In this document: piece by piece, positions 47,470 to 58,932 of the stretch | Layout: each line of letters starts with the position of its first letter | Numbering within the stretch: position 1 is the first letter of the stretch | NCBI GenBank assembly: GCA_964017045.1 | Contig: OZ024802.1 | Coordinates: 24,863,793 to 24,927,792, forward strand | DNA from: Omphiscola glabra | Taxonomy: Eukaryota; Mollusca; Gastropoda; Lymnaeidae | Direction of reading: 5' to 3' | Length of the DNA: 64,000 nt | Made by a program: the position numbers and the translations under genes | The notes under the pieces: generated by a model | What the model saw: the letters and a program-made list of their open reading frames with translations, nothing else | What the model was told of the DNA's origin: nothing | Database searches by the model: none

Positions 47470-48345
47470 GTCTCAAGATTATTTGGGTGTCAATTTAGAC
47501 TTTCAGATAATGTCCGCATCCGTTTGCAGCATGCATGGAACAACAACTGGAAAAGACATTTTCATGGAAGTGCAAAAACTTTTGCACACTATACCCTTCA
47601 GTGGAATCAGCTTCGAGGTGTTACAGCCGATGGAGGGAAAACATGGCTGGAGTGAGGAAAGGTCTGGTGGGGCAGAAAGGACTCAGTTGAAAGATTTCGA
47701 AATTCCGGGCGCTCTGTTCATACACTGCATCATAGATCAGCAGGCAGTCTGTGGGAAAGATTTAGATGTTTCTTGTATACTGAAGCCAGTCGTTTCTGGT
47801 CGTTTCTGCTATGAACTTCATTCGGGGACATTCACTCAAACCCCCCCCCCCCCTCTAGTTCCAGGCTTCACTGTTTCAAAGAGTTTTGCGCTACAATCGA
47901 CAAGGATGGCAACCTCAATTTTCCGGGGGAAAAAATTGGTCACTTGAAGAAGCATTTGTTGGAGAGATTTTCAGATTGTCATTTGTGACAATCTTCTGTC
48001 CCAGAATCCGTTTGATTGCAACCTAGATGACGTGTCAGTTGAACTATAATTGGAGCTCATTGATTTGCAAACAAATGACTTGTTGAAAAAGAAGCACAGA
48101 GCAGGAAAAGTTGTTGACTTTTACCGCTGCTTACCTGATGTTGAGTTTCCGAAACTGAAGAAATTTGCCGCTTTGGAACAGCTTTTGTTTGTGAGCAAAC
48201 ATTTTTTTCAAAAATGAAGTTTGTGAAGTTAACACATCGAACGAGATGGACTGGTGAACATTTATAAACAATTCTCTTGATTGTAAGCGGCATTTCCACA
48301 CCAAGCATTGACGATATCTTGAAAGCCAAACGTCACTTTCACAAA
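47470..48345 (+). pseudogene. hAT transposase relic similar to the transposase-derived part of GTF2IRD2
   Basis: 47489-47947 reads VNLDFQI..., CSMHGTTTGKDIFMEVQKLL, then FIHCIIDQQAVCGKDLDVSC, matching in order the middle of GTF2IRD2-type hAT transposases. After frame breaks 48054-48190 gives ELIDLQTNDLLKKKHRAGKV and VDFYRCLPDVEFPKLKKFAA, the C-terminal dimerisation region, and then SKMKFVKLTHRTRWTGEHL. Stops, frameshifts and loss of the N-terminus and much of the catalytic region make it inactive. Confidence 0.85.
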
Positions 48346-48363
48346 TCTCACTAACCTTTGTTT

Positions 48364-48492
48364 GCTGCTTAGTTTGTGAGATTCGAATATGTGCACACTA
48401 GGTCTGATGCTTAGTTTGTGAGATTCGAATATGTGCGCACTAGGTCTGATGCTTAGTTTGTGAGATTCGAATATGTGCACACTAGGTCTGAT
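48364..48492. repeat. 42-bp tandem triplication inside the hAT element
   Basis: Three copies of a unit containing agtttgtgagattcgaatat, just past the end of the transposase relic. Confidence 0.95.
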
Positions 48493-48574
48493 GTAACTAT
48501 CTTTTTGCTAACGCCGCCTTCTTTGATAACGTTTTAAGTCAATAAAAATGTTGGTTGTCTTTGGTTTTTTTTTG

Positions 48575-48836
48575 TACATTGCACGGCACTCACCCATGAT
48601 TACATTGCACGCCACTCACCCATGATTACATTGCACGCCACTCACCCATGCTTACATTGCACGCCACTCACCCATGATTACATTGCACGCCACTCACCCA
48701 TGATTACATCGCACGCCACTCACCCATGCTTACATTGCACGCCACTCACCCATGATTACATTGCACGCCACTCACCCATGATTACATCGCACGCCACTCA
48801 CCCATGATTACATTGCACGCCACTCACCCATGCTTA
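48575..48836. repeat. 26-bp minisatellite inside the hAT element (~10 copies)
   Basis: The unit contains cattgcacgccactcaccca. It ends before the element's conserved right terminal region. Confidence 0.96.
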
Positions 48837-49023
48837 AAAGGGAATACTAAACTTAGTTTGTGGTATTTTTTCCCCAGAGCTTTGCTTCTGCCTCGCAAGT
48901 ATTGTACAGAAATGATTATATGGCCCGCGCTCGCCATTTTGTCCGTTATCCGACCCACCGTGAAAAAAGTTTGGTGACCCCTCTTCTAAAGGGAAGATAG
49001 GCTTAAAATATTTCACTGCTTGG

Positions 49024-49405
49024 CAAGGGTTCTTAACCTACTTTTCGGCACTCCCTCTGGATTTAGTGGACCGTTGGATTTAGTGGACCATTGGATTTAG
49101 TGGACCATTGGATTTAATAGACCATTGGATTTAGTGGGCCATTGGATTTAGTGGACCATTGGATTTAGTGGACCATTGGATTTAGTGGACCATTGGATTT
49201 AGCAAATGTAAAAGGATTTAGCAACTGTAAAAGGATTTAGCAACTGTAATAGGATTTAGTGGACCTTTGGATTTAGTGGACCATTGGATTTAGTGGACCA
49301 TTGGATTTAGTGGGCCATTGGATTTAGTGGACCATTGGATTTAGTGGACCACTGGATTTAGCAAATTTTAAGAGGATTTATTAAAAAAAAAATTGGGTTC
49401 CCTTG
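49024..49405. repeat. 17-bp minisatellite (~19 copies) inside a MITE-like frame
   Basis: ggatttagtggaccatt is repeated from 49059 to about 49380, with a variant block (ggatttagcaactgtaaaa) in the middle and at the end. The outer ends caagggttcttaacctac and ttgggttcccttg resemble TIRs of the 23238 type, so the array may fill the interior of an old MITE. Confidence 0.85.
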
Positions 49406-49409
49406 TTAA

Positions 49410-50290
49410 AATTCATCCTTTTTAGAGTTATAAACTGATAATCAATATGTAGGCCTATATCAATTTTCTTCTCAGAGCAACACAGCAGGCCTAAGTCAGT
49501 TTTTAAAATCTCATAAAACTCTCTCTGGCACACATTTTCTCCATTTTGAGAGCAAAAGAATTTCAGCTTGATTCAGTAGATGTTAAAAGCTTCCTCATAC
49601 TTAGCCAACAGCTTCCGGTACAGCCAATCCTGGGGGTGGGGGGTGGGGGTGGAAGGGGCGTTGCTCTTATTTTAGCTTTCTTGCCGTATGGGCTGTATCC
49701 CCCAGGTATTTTTTTTTTAATATTCGCAATCAGATGATGACTGGGTGACTCAGTTAAAAAGATAATATACATTTTGGTGTCACTGTCTTACTGTCAGAAC
49801 TACCATACGTTAACATGGAGCACAACATGCCGTCTCCCACAGTTAACATCCAGTCATCAGCGCGGGAATAATAATGCGAACGCCATTTAAATAATTGTTG
49901 ATCGTTTTAAAAGAGATATAAGCTGAACATTGTATATTTATATAAATGTTTATTCAACATTTTCCCCGTTTTTTAAGCACTTTCGGTACACATAAAATCG
50001 CGAGTCAGCCATCTTGTTGGGCTTACCGGAAGTACACATTATATAAGATAACAGTAGTAATGAGGATTTTATACACGTTGGATGACTTAGTCGTGGCATT
50101 GATAACTTGTGATGACTCAGGACAATTCTGTTGTTGTTTTTTTTTAATTTTTATTTTAAATTGTTTTTTTTTAAAAATAAAAGCACAACTTAAACTTAAT
50201 TATGTTATCGTGAAATAATAAATGTAAAGAATACACAAAAAAATCGTCAGCTAGTTAAATTTAATAATGCTTCAGGGCTTATTTGAATTT
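49410..50290. other. Intergenic, no gene seen
   Basis: AT-rich with a G-rich stretch (49630-49660); no coding signal. Confidence 0.5.
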
Positions 50291-50296
50291 TCTTTA

Positions 50297-50297
<1 letters not shown>

Positions 50298-50337
<40 letters not shown>

Positions 50338-50362
50338 TATGTGTGTGTGTGTGTGTGTGTGA
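50298..50362. repeat. (AT)n(GT)n microsatellite
   Basis: A long alternating AT tract runs into alternating GT, a purine-pyrimidine alternation prone to Z-DNA or cruciform formation. Confidence 0.97.
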
Positions 50363-50732
50363 CCAACTATCTAGAAAGAACACAACATTACAGCAGACAC
50401 ATCAATGTATTTCTTATTTGATACGATCTGCTACTTTTATTGTTGGTAGTTTTAAATTCAAAACTTTGGTTGAGTTCTGTGTGTGTTCATTGGACTTGCA
50501 TCACTCCCCCCCTTCCCCCCGTGGATTTCTCGTGCTGAGTAGTATTGACCTGGTGGAACGGTGTGTACAGGCGACCTGTGCGTACAGGCGCGTGCACATG
50601 TTCGTACACTCAAGACTTTGTCATTAACCGAAGCAGAAATTGTTCACAGAACGTGTTCGTTAACTTATTTGTCTCGTTAAATGGGGGAGGGGGGTGGTGG
50701 GCATTCGTTATGTGAGACTGTTTTAAAGTTGA

Positions 50733-51296
50733 CTATAAGACACGGGTTATTTTTGTGTCCACTTTATTGCGGTCCATAAGACACGGGTTATTGTTCTGTC
50801 CACTGTAGTGGCGGTCCATAAGACACGGGTTATTGTTCTGTCCACTGTAGTGGCGGTCCATAAGACACGGGTTATTGTTCTGTCCACTGTAGTGGCGGTC
50901 CATAAGACACGGGTTATTGTTCTGTCCACTATAGTGCGGTCCATAAGACACGGGTTATTGTTCTGTCCACTGTAGTGGCGGTCCATAAGACACGGGTTAT
51001 TGTTCTGTCCACTGTAGTGGCGGTCCATAAGACACGGGTTATTGTTCTGTCCACTGTAGTGCGGTCCATAAGACACGGGTTATTGTTCTGTCCACTGTAG
51101 TGGCGGTCCATAAGACACGGGTTATTGTTCTGTCCCCTGTAGTGCGGTCCATAAGACACGGGTTATTGTTCTGTCCACTGTAGTGGCGTTCCATAAGACA
51201 CGGGTTATTGTTCTGTCCACTGTAGTTCGGTCCATAAGACACGGGTTATTGTTCTGTCCACTGTAGTGCGGTCCATAAGACACGGGTTATTGTGTT
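50733..51296. repeat. ~40-42-bp minisatellite (~13 copies)
   Basis: The unit contains cataagacacgggttattgt, then tctgtccactgtagt. Units differ mainly by presence or absence of gc in gtggcggtcc / gtgcggtcc. Confidence 0.96.
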
Positions 51297-51458
51297 GATC
51301 TAGAAAGCGAGATGTTCACTGGACATTGAATCATTACGGAAGCAGCTACACACAAAAAACGGGATTTCGGCCGTGCATTGCTCAGAAAATTAGACAATTC
51401 TTTTTCTAAATGAGAGAAACTAAATATTATTAAAGGAAGTTGGGAAACTCCAAGAGGT

Positions 51459-51960
51459 CGTTCACAAATTACGTCACGCTTAGGGAGGGTAAAAAAGGGG
51501 GGGGGGATTCCAGAATTTGTGGCACTTTTTGACAGTGGAGGCTGAGGTAGATAATTTTTTACGTGACATTTTTTTAAAAAAATCTAAAATTTTCACATTT
51601 TGAAAAATCTTTTTAAAATTAATTTAAAAAACATTAATTTGAGTTCGAAATTGCCTCAGGTATTATAGATACTATGAACTCAGTCGCCCGCACCTTTTGC
51701 GCATATCGAAAAATGACGCCAAGAACTGTTGTGGCCATTTTACATTCGGCTTGTGGATGACTTCGTTGTTTCGCGCCACAGTTTTCTAATAATACTAAAT
51801 TTTAATCCATTATGGGAGAAAGTTAGAAAAAATATCATACAATCTTCGTTTATTTATGAACATTTTATGTATGTATGTTTTGACAAGGGGGTGGGGCGTG
51901 TAAAGAATGTGTGACACTTCGTGACAGGGGGGAGGGGGTCGAGGGGTTGATAAACATCAT
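51459..51960. mobile_element. Probable MITE or transposon fragment, ACGTCACGC terminus
   Basis: ggtcgttcacaaattacgtc followed by acgc resembles the termini of the 27461-27830 element. The right end near 51960 is not clear. Confidence 0.5.
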
Positions 51961-52015
51961 ATTTTGACCCCTAAAGGAGATCAACTAAATATTGTTAAAG
52001 GAAGTTAATCAAAAA

Positions 52016-52325
52016 TAAATGAGACTATGCGAACTAAATGAGACTATGCGAACTAAATGAGACTATGAGGACTAAATGAGACTATGCGAACTAATTGAGA
52101 CTATGCGGACTAAATGAGACTATGCGGACTAAATGAGACTATGCAAACTAAATGAGACTATGCGAACTAAATGAGACTATGCGAACTAATTGAGACTACA
52201 TAGAACTAAATGAGACTATGCGAACTAAATGAGACTATGCGAACTAAGTGAGACTATGCGAACTAATTGAGACTATGCGAACTAAATGAGACTATACGAA
52301 ACAATGCGAGACTAAGCGAGACCAA
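52016..52325. repeat. 19-bp minisatellite (~16 copies)
   Basis: The unit is aaatgagactatgcgaact; variants are cggact, aattgag and atacgaa. Confidence 0.96.
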
Positions 52326-52420
52326 GCAGCAGTGGTTGAGGACATCGGGCCCAAATTGTCAAAACTTTAGTATTAGATCAGACGACACCAGACCCCAAAG
52401 CTACTATGCAGAATATGATC

Positions 52421-52515
52421 ATGGGGGTCATTAGGTGACGTAACAAGGGGGTCATTAGGTGACGTAACAAGGGGGTCATTAGGTACGCAACAAGGGGGTC
52501 ATTAGGTGACGCAAC
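52421..52515. repeat. ~24-bp tandem repeat (four copies)
   Basis: gggggtcattaggtgacgta plus acaa, four times. Confidence 0.95.
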
Positions 52516-52575
52516 CATATTTTAACATTTCCCATTTATCCACAATAAATAGCAATACTTGTTAGAGATTACAAA

Positions 52576-53810
52576 ACTGTAGTCAGGACTAGAGTCAGGA
52601 CTAGAGTCAGGACTAGAGTCAGGACTAGAGTCAGGACTAGAGTCAGGGTTTTGGAATAAAGGATGGTTTCAGGGTTTGGGGTTAGGGATGGTGTCAGCAT
52701 TGGAGATAGGGCTAGAGTAGGATTTGTTAGGGCTAGGGCTAGGATGGAGTTGGAGCCAGAGTCAGGGATGGAGTTGGGGCCAGAGTCAGGGATGGAGTTG
52801 GGGCCAGAGTCAGGGATGGAGTTGGGGCCAGAGTCAGGGATGGAGTTGGAGCCAGAGTCAGGGATGGAGTTGGAGCCAGAGTCAGGGATGGAGTTGGAGC
52901 CAGAGTCAGGGATGGAGTTGGGGCCAGAGTCAGGGATGGAGTTGGAGCCAGAGTCAGGGATGGAGTTGGGGCCAGAGTCAGGGATGGAGTTGGGGCCAGA
53001 GTCAGGGATGGAGTTGGAGCCAGAGTCAGGGATGGAGTTGGAGCCAGAGTCAGGGATGGAGTTGAGGCCAGAGTCAGGGATGGAGTTGGAGCCAGAGTCA
53101 GGGATCGAGTTGGAGCCAGAGTCAGGGATGGAGTTGGGGCCAGAGTCAGGGATGGAGTTGGGGCCAGAGTCAGGGATGGAGTTGGAGCCAGAGTCAAGGA
53201 TGGAGTTGGGGCCAGAGTCAAGGATGGAGTTGGGACCAGAGTCAGGGATGGAGTTGGAGCCAGAGTCAGGGATGGAGTTGGGGCCAGAGTCAAGGATGGA
53301 GTTGGGACCAGAGTCAGGGATGGAGTTGGGGCCAGAGTCAGGGATGGAGTTGGGGCCAGAGTCAGGGATGGAGTTGGGGCCAGAGTCAGGGATGGAGTTG
53401 GAGCCAGAGTCAGGGATGGAGTTGGGGCCAGTCGGGGATAGAGTTAGGGCCAGATTCAGGGATGGAGTTGGGGCCAGAGTCAGGGATGGAGTTGGGGCCA
53501 GAGTCAGGGATGGAGTTAGGTCTAGAGTCAGGGATGGAGTTATCACTAGAGTCAGTGATGGAGTTAGGGCCAGAGTCAGGTATGGGGCTATGGTTAGAGT
53601 CAGGGATGGAGTTATCGCTAGAATCAGTGGTGGAGTTAGGGCCAGAGTCAGGGATGCGGCTATGATTAAAGTCAGGGATTGAGTTAGGGCTAGATTCAGG
53701 GATGGAGTTAGGTCTAGAGTCAGGGATGGGGCTGTGGTTAGAGTCAGGTACTGAGTTAGGGCTAGAGTCAGGGATGGAGTTATCGCTAGAGTCAGTGATG
53801 GAATAAGAGC
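52576..53810. repeat. 12-bp array leading into a 24-bp minisatellite (~44 copies)
   Basis: 52576-52648 repeats agtcaggactag. From 52741 the 24-bp unit (gatggagttggggccagagt plus cagg) runs to about 53810, with the right third more diverged (tatcgctag, ggttag variants). The shared agtcagg core suggests a common origin. The long open frames on both strands come from the 24-bp (eight-codon) period. Confidence 0.97.
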
Positions 53811-54006
53811 TTGCCAAAAACCGATAACTCTACCAACAACAACAACACCATAAAAGACAGTTATAATTCTACAATAAAAGACGCAGGTTTAAGTCATTTA
53901 TAATAATTTTTGGTGCTTCGCGTGTGATTGCAAACAGCTCTGCGTGCCACGTCAAGCAAGCACGCCCTCTGTCGTCGACCCCAGATCTCCGATAGTTTAA
54001 AAGGTT

Positions 54007-54236
54007 ACCGGAAATTTGATCGAAAGAAATTTCGTCGACAGAAAATTGATCGAACGGAAATTTGATCGAATCTTTTTTGCATTTCAAACGTTAAAAATTT
54101 CGTCAAATTTCTTTTTGAACGCACTATAGTATACAGTAAAACAAAATAATGCGTTCAAAAAGAAGTTTGACGCAACATTTTAACGTGTAAACTAAAAAAA
54201 AGATTCGACCACATTTCTTTCGATCAATTTTCCGGA
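54007..54236. mobile_element. MITE with ~24-bp TIRs, ATCCGGAAATTTG family, copy 2 (230 bp)
   Basis: Starts ACCGGAAATTTGATCGAAAG (then AAAT); the inverted right end is ATCCGGAAAATTGATCGAAA (then GAAAT). The interior is itself partly palindromic around aacgcactat...aatgcgttc. Flanks show no clear duplication. Confidence 0.88.
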
Positions 54237-54239
54237 TAC

Positions 54240-55920
54240 GATTTTAAAAAGCTTACGATATTAACAATTCTGTTCATCTAGCAGCTAAACTATTACACTT
54301 CAAATCTGACAGTTTGTACATGTTTCAAATAATTCTCTCTTTTTTTTTAAATTCTGCCCACTTTGACAAAAAGAAAAAGAAAAACAAGAATAGAAGAAAA
54401 AAAAAGATTAAATAAACATCAATAAAAAGATGAAAATCGATCAACGAGGGAGATAATGTAGTAGTGAGATAAACCCCAGGGCCCATTTCCCCTGACTTCT
54501 GCCATAACTACACCTGGTGAACAAGAGTTACCGGCCTTTACTGGTGTCGTTGGTAATAATTTGGCCCGTCAATTTTTGGAGTGTCTTGTCCAGAGTAACG
54601 TGCCCCTGGGCCACATGTTTATGGCCACGTCAGTAAAACTGCCGGGCGTGGGAGTGCGGGTAGGGGGTGGTGTAGTTGTGGTGGTACGAGTGTAGGGGAG
54701 TCGTGGTTGGCGTTGGTGTGGCTTAGTGGCGGTTGGCAGTGGTGGCGTGTAGGTGGTGCTTTGATGTAAAGGTTACTGTGATGTAGTTAGGGTAAGTGGT
54801 GGTGTGGTGTAACGGTGATAGGCGGTGGTGCAGTGGTGACGTGATGTAGAGGTCGTGTGGTGTAGTGTTGTTGTGGCGTAGTGTTCGTGTGGTGGGTTGC
54901 TGGTGTGTTTGTAGGGGCGGCGATGTAGGATGGATGCGTAGGTGATGGTAGTGTAAGAAGGGGATATTTCAATGTTGGGGAAAGTCCTGTTGTGGGGGGG
55001 TTGACGCGTAGACTTGTGGTGTGCGAATCAGCAAGTTTTTTGGCCCATACAAAATGTAGAAAGCACTCGGAGAATATGTCATGCATAAGGAATTAGTTTT
55101 GGTTCCTGCAAAAAGGTTTGTTTCAGCAATGATTTTTAGATTCCACTCAAGAAATCATTCCTTAAGACTTCTAACAATTTTTTTTTTTTTTTTTCTTTTA
55201 GATAAGAAATTTTTTTTTCTTGATTTTTTTTCGTTGTTTCTTTCTTTCTCCTACTTTAAAGTCATAGATCTCCAGACCTCCACAACAGATCCACTTTGGG
55301 ATGTTTAAGTTTGCCGATGGATCTTTGCGTCTGAGAACGCCACAGTCACAAATTTGCGACTTGGGAGTTGAGATGCTTCAGTAGAGAGTAGCTTTCGGTG
55401 ACGCTAAATTAACGTCACAAGAGTTTTAGATCTAAATTTATACAGGGTTGGGGGGGGGGGGGGCGGACTTAGGGCAGTAGTGGAGCGAAGTAGGGGTAGG
55501 GGTGGTAAGGGGCGGGGAGGTAAGAAGTGGGGAGGTTAGGGGAGTGGGGTGAGGGCCGAGTCTCAGACGCTTGACACCAAACAAGGGGGAGATTACTCTC
55601 AAAGTTAAGGGCCGTAAATCTTCGTCTTTGGTAACTAATAAGCTAAAGTAAGAGGTCATCCAAGGCTATCCAACAGGCTAATCAATATACATTTTACAGC
55701 AGTGGTTCTCACCCAGCTTTCAGATGTGTCTATCTTTTTTTTTCTTTTTTTTTCGTTTGTTATTTCTTTTGTTATAGGTTATGTAACAAATAATAATAAG
55801 ATATAGAAGGTAAAAGCTAGTATAAACAATCCTTTGCTAGTTGACAAAGTTGTCTGATTCCTACAATGCTTGTAAAAGGAGTTGAACGAATCCTTCCTTA
55901 AGTTCGGTCACTTATCAACA
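54240..55920. other. Intergenic, no gene seen
   Basis: 54640-55030 is G/T-rich with degenerate gtggtgtagtg-like repeats; T-rich stretch at 55179-55250; poly-G at 55448-55462. At 55699 a lone CAGTGGTTCTCACCC is a truncated family A MITE end. Confidence 0.5.
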
Positions 55921-55953
55921 CCGACGTATGCTTTATAAACAAATTGTATAAAA

Positions 55954-56610
55954 ACATGGTCAAATGTTAGCTTAGCGCCTTGTATATCGACATAGTCTAA
56001 TGCTATCTTAGCGACTTGTATATCAACATAGTCTAATGCTATCTTAGCGACTTGTATATCAACATAGTCTAATGCTATCTTAGCGACTTGTATATCAACA
56101 TAGTCTAATGCTATCTTAGGGCCTTGTATATCAACATAGTCTAATTCTATCTTAGCGACTTGTATATCAACATAGTCTAATGTTATCTTAGCGTCTTGTA
56201 TATCAACATAGTCTAAGGTTATCTTAGCGTCTTGTATATCAACATAGTCTAATGCTATCTTAGCGACTTGGATATCAACATAGTCAAAGGTTATCTTAGT
56301 GTCTTGTATATCAACATGGTCTAATGATATCTTAGCGTCTTGTATATCAACATAGTCTAATGCTATCTTAGCGTCTTGTATATCAACATAGTCTAAGGTT
56401 ATCTTAGCGTCTTGTATATCAACATAGTCTAATGCTATATTAGCGACTTGAATATCAACATAGTCTAATGCTATCTTAGCGACTTGCATATCAACATGGT
56501 CTAATGTTATCTTAGCGTCTTGTATATCAACATAGTCTAAGGTTATCTTAGCGACTTATCTAACTTGTATATGAAAATTGTCTAATGTTATATTAGTGAC
56601 TTGTCTATCT
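55954..56610. repeat. 36-bp minisatellite (~17 copies)
   Basis: The unit contains catagtctaatgctatctta. 36 is divisible by 3, giving an incidental minus-strand frame of YVDIQVAKIALD repeats. Confidence 0.96.
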
Positions 56611-56879
56611 TGTATGTGAACCGTTTAAGAAGAATTTATTAGTCATTTATGATTATTTATTAGCCATTTATAGTTATTTATTAGCCATTTATAATTATTT
56701 TTTGGCCTTTCGCGGGCCGATGCTAATCGGCACGCGTGCCAGGTGCTTGCAGCAACAATACCAGTCCAGGGATTCTAGTCTCATGCAAAAGTAAAACATA
56801 TTGGAGCTTCTTTCGACATACAGCACTTTAGTTATACAACAACATATAGATGGTCGAATTCATGTAACTCTGTTTTCAT

Positions 56880-57055
56880 GGCAGGGGTTGTTTAATATTA
56901 TACTCTTTTTATACTCTTTTCTTTTTTATACTCTTTTTACACTTTAAAATATTTTTTATACTCTTTTTATACTTTTTAATACTCTTTTATACTCTTTTTA
57001 TAATCTTTTTATACTTTTTAAAATATTCTTTTATAATCTTTTTATACTCTTGTTA
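56880..57055. repeat. tatactcttttt-type simple repeat
   Basis: About 14 imperfect copies of a ~12-bp AT-rich unit. Confidence 0.85.
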
Positions 57056-57059
57056 TTTT

Positions 57060-57810
57060 GGGGAAACATAATCAATTCACAGGATAAAATAATTGTTTTT
57101 AAATGGAGACCACATACAAATATAAACACACACACACACAAAATAAAGCTTTTTTTTTAAATAACTCCAAATTCTTAAATGCCATTAAACTTTATATAAC
57201 ACTGATAATAATAATTATTATTATTATTGTTTTTGTGTGTTGCTCACCGATCTTAAGCAAGACACCACCACCGCATGTTTTCGCCATTGGCGTCCTGATT
57301 CTTTCTCACGGCTCGTCAACAACTATGGGGCATAGAGAGTAAACATAGACACTTGGAGACACTCGGACATGCACTCGGGGTGGGGAGGGGAGGGGATGGG
57401 GGGAGTGGATGGGGAGGGGAGGGGAGGGGGGGACAACGCTTGAAATATTCATCGTGTGGCCCCACAGATCATGTTTGTATTTTCCCCATCAAAGTATTCG
57501 GTGTCACTGCCTGGAAGCGTCTTAAACACGCAATGTTGATAGAATTTTGAAAGAAAACAAAGAGAAAAAAGGGCAACAAATTGGGCTTTGGTTAAATAAC
57601 GTTAGTCTCCCCTTGGTAGTCTAAACATGAGGCGGGACGTGGAAAGTAAATTAATCCCCCCGGTAGGGCAGGAGTCGGAGCTGGAATATTTGACGTTTGA
57701 TCTTGGGAGTTTGGGGAAGGATGTGCAAAGTCTCCGGCTAGGGGAGGGGGGGGGCGGTCAGTCGGATGAAGAAATGGACGGCACTGGTCTGGGGGAAATA
57801 GGGTGTGCCA
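57060..57810. other. Intergenic, no gene seen; G-rich tract
   Basis: 57377-57433 consists of many runs of four or more G separated by one or two bases, a strong G-quadruplex candidate. No coding sequence supported. Confidence 0.55.
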
Positions 57811-57814
57811 TAAG

Positions 57815-58015
57815 ACTAAGTCGCGTACCATCTGAGTAAGTTGTTTATCACCTGACTAATTTGCACATCGCCAGGTCCAGTTGCCTACCACGAGACTGAA
57901 TTGTCGACCATCGGACTAGGCTGTGTACTCCTAGATTAAGTTGTGTGTTACAAGATTAAGTTATGAACCACTAGATGACGTCTGATTAATCTGTGTACCA
58001 TCAGACTTAAAGTTC
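57815..58015. repeat. Degenerate ~22-bp repeat
   Basis: About nine diverged copies of a unit like gactaagttgtgtaccatca. Confidence 0.7.
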
Positions 58016-58041
58016 CTGCTCCATAAGATAAGCGTCATCAA

Positions 58042-58932
58042 GAGCAATTCTGCTCAAAGACACTGGGAGGCACAGCAAATCTTGTCAAGAGAAATTCTAA
58101 TCAAAGACACTGGGAGGCACAGCAAATCTTGCCAAGAGAAATTCTGCTCAAAGATACTGGGAGGCCCAGCAAATCTTGTCAAGAGAAATTCTGCTAAAAA
58201 TACTGGGAGGCCCAGCATATCTTGTCAAGAGAAATTCTGCTCAAAGATACTGGGAGGCCCAGCAAATTTTGTCAAGAGAAATTCTGCTCAAAGATACTGG
58301 GAGGCCCAGCAAATGTTGTCAAGAGAATTTCTGCTTAAAGATACTGGGAGGCCCAGCAAATTTTGTCAAGAGAAATTCTGCTCAAAGATACTGGGAGGCC
58401 CAGCAAATCTTGTCAAGAGAAATTCTGCTCAAAGATACTGGGAGGCCCAGCAAATCTTGTCAAGAGAAATTCTGCTCAAAGATACTGGGAGGCCCAGCAA
58501 ATCTTGTCAGAGAAATTTTGCTCAAAGATACTGGGAGGCCCAGCAAATCTTGTCAAGAGAAATTCTGCTCAAAGATACTGGGAGGCCACGCAAATCTTGT
58601 CAAGAGAAGTTCTGCTCAAAGATACTGGGAGGCCCAGCAAATCTTGTCAAGAGAAATTCTGCTCAAAGATACTGGGAGGCCCAGCAAATCTTGTCAGAGA
58701 AATTCTGCTCAAAGATACTGGGAGGCCCAGCAAATCTTGTCAAGAGAAATTCTGCTCAAAGATACTGGGAGGCCCAGCAAATCTTGTCAAGAGAATTCTG
58801 CTCAAAGATACTGGGAGGCCCAGCATATCTTGTCAAGAGAAATTCTGCTCAAAGATACTGGGAGGCCCAGCATATCTTGTCAAGAGAAATTCTGCTCAAA
58901 GATACTGGGAGGCCCAGCAAATCTTGTCAACA
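58042..58932. repeat. 47-bp minisatellite (~19 copies)
   Basis: The unit contains gatactgggaggcccagcaa and tcttgtcaagagaaattctg. Single-base deletions in some units shift frames, so the open frames switch between three readings. Confidence 0.97.

Larger units (their letters stand above)
46708..48983 (+). mobile_element. hAT DNA transposon, decayed, 2,276 bp
   Basis: Starts CAGGGGTCACCAAAATACGG and ends TTTGGTGACCCCTC; the TIRs are CAGGGGTCACCAAA apart from the last base. The 8-bp duplication TTCTAAAG is perfect (46700-46707 and 48984-48991). It carries transposase relics at 47470-47947 and 48054-48345 and has two tandem arrays inside its right half. A second, internally deleted copy lies at 32.4-33.75 kb. 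Confidence 0.92.

Noticed and set aside
52569..53817. Long open frames on both strands (Glu-Ser-Gly rich and Ser-Pro-Asp rich)
   Set aside because: Product of the 24-bp array; no start context, splice signals or flanking coding sequence.
55908..56489. 193-codon minus-strand frame of 12-residue repeats
   Set aside because: 36-bp array; no other gene signal.
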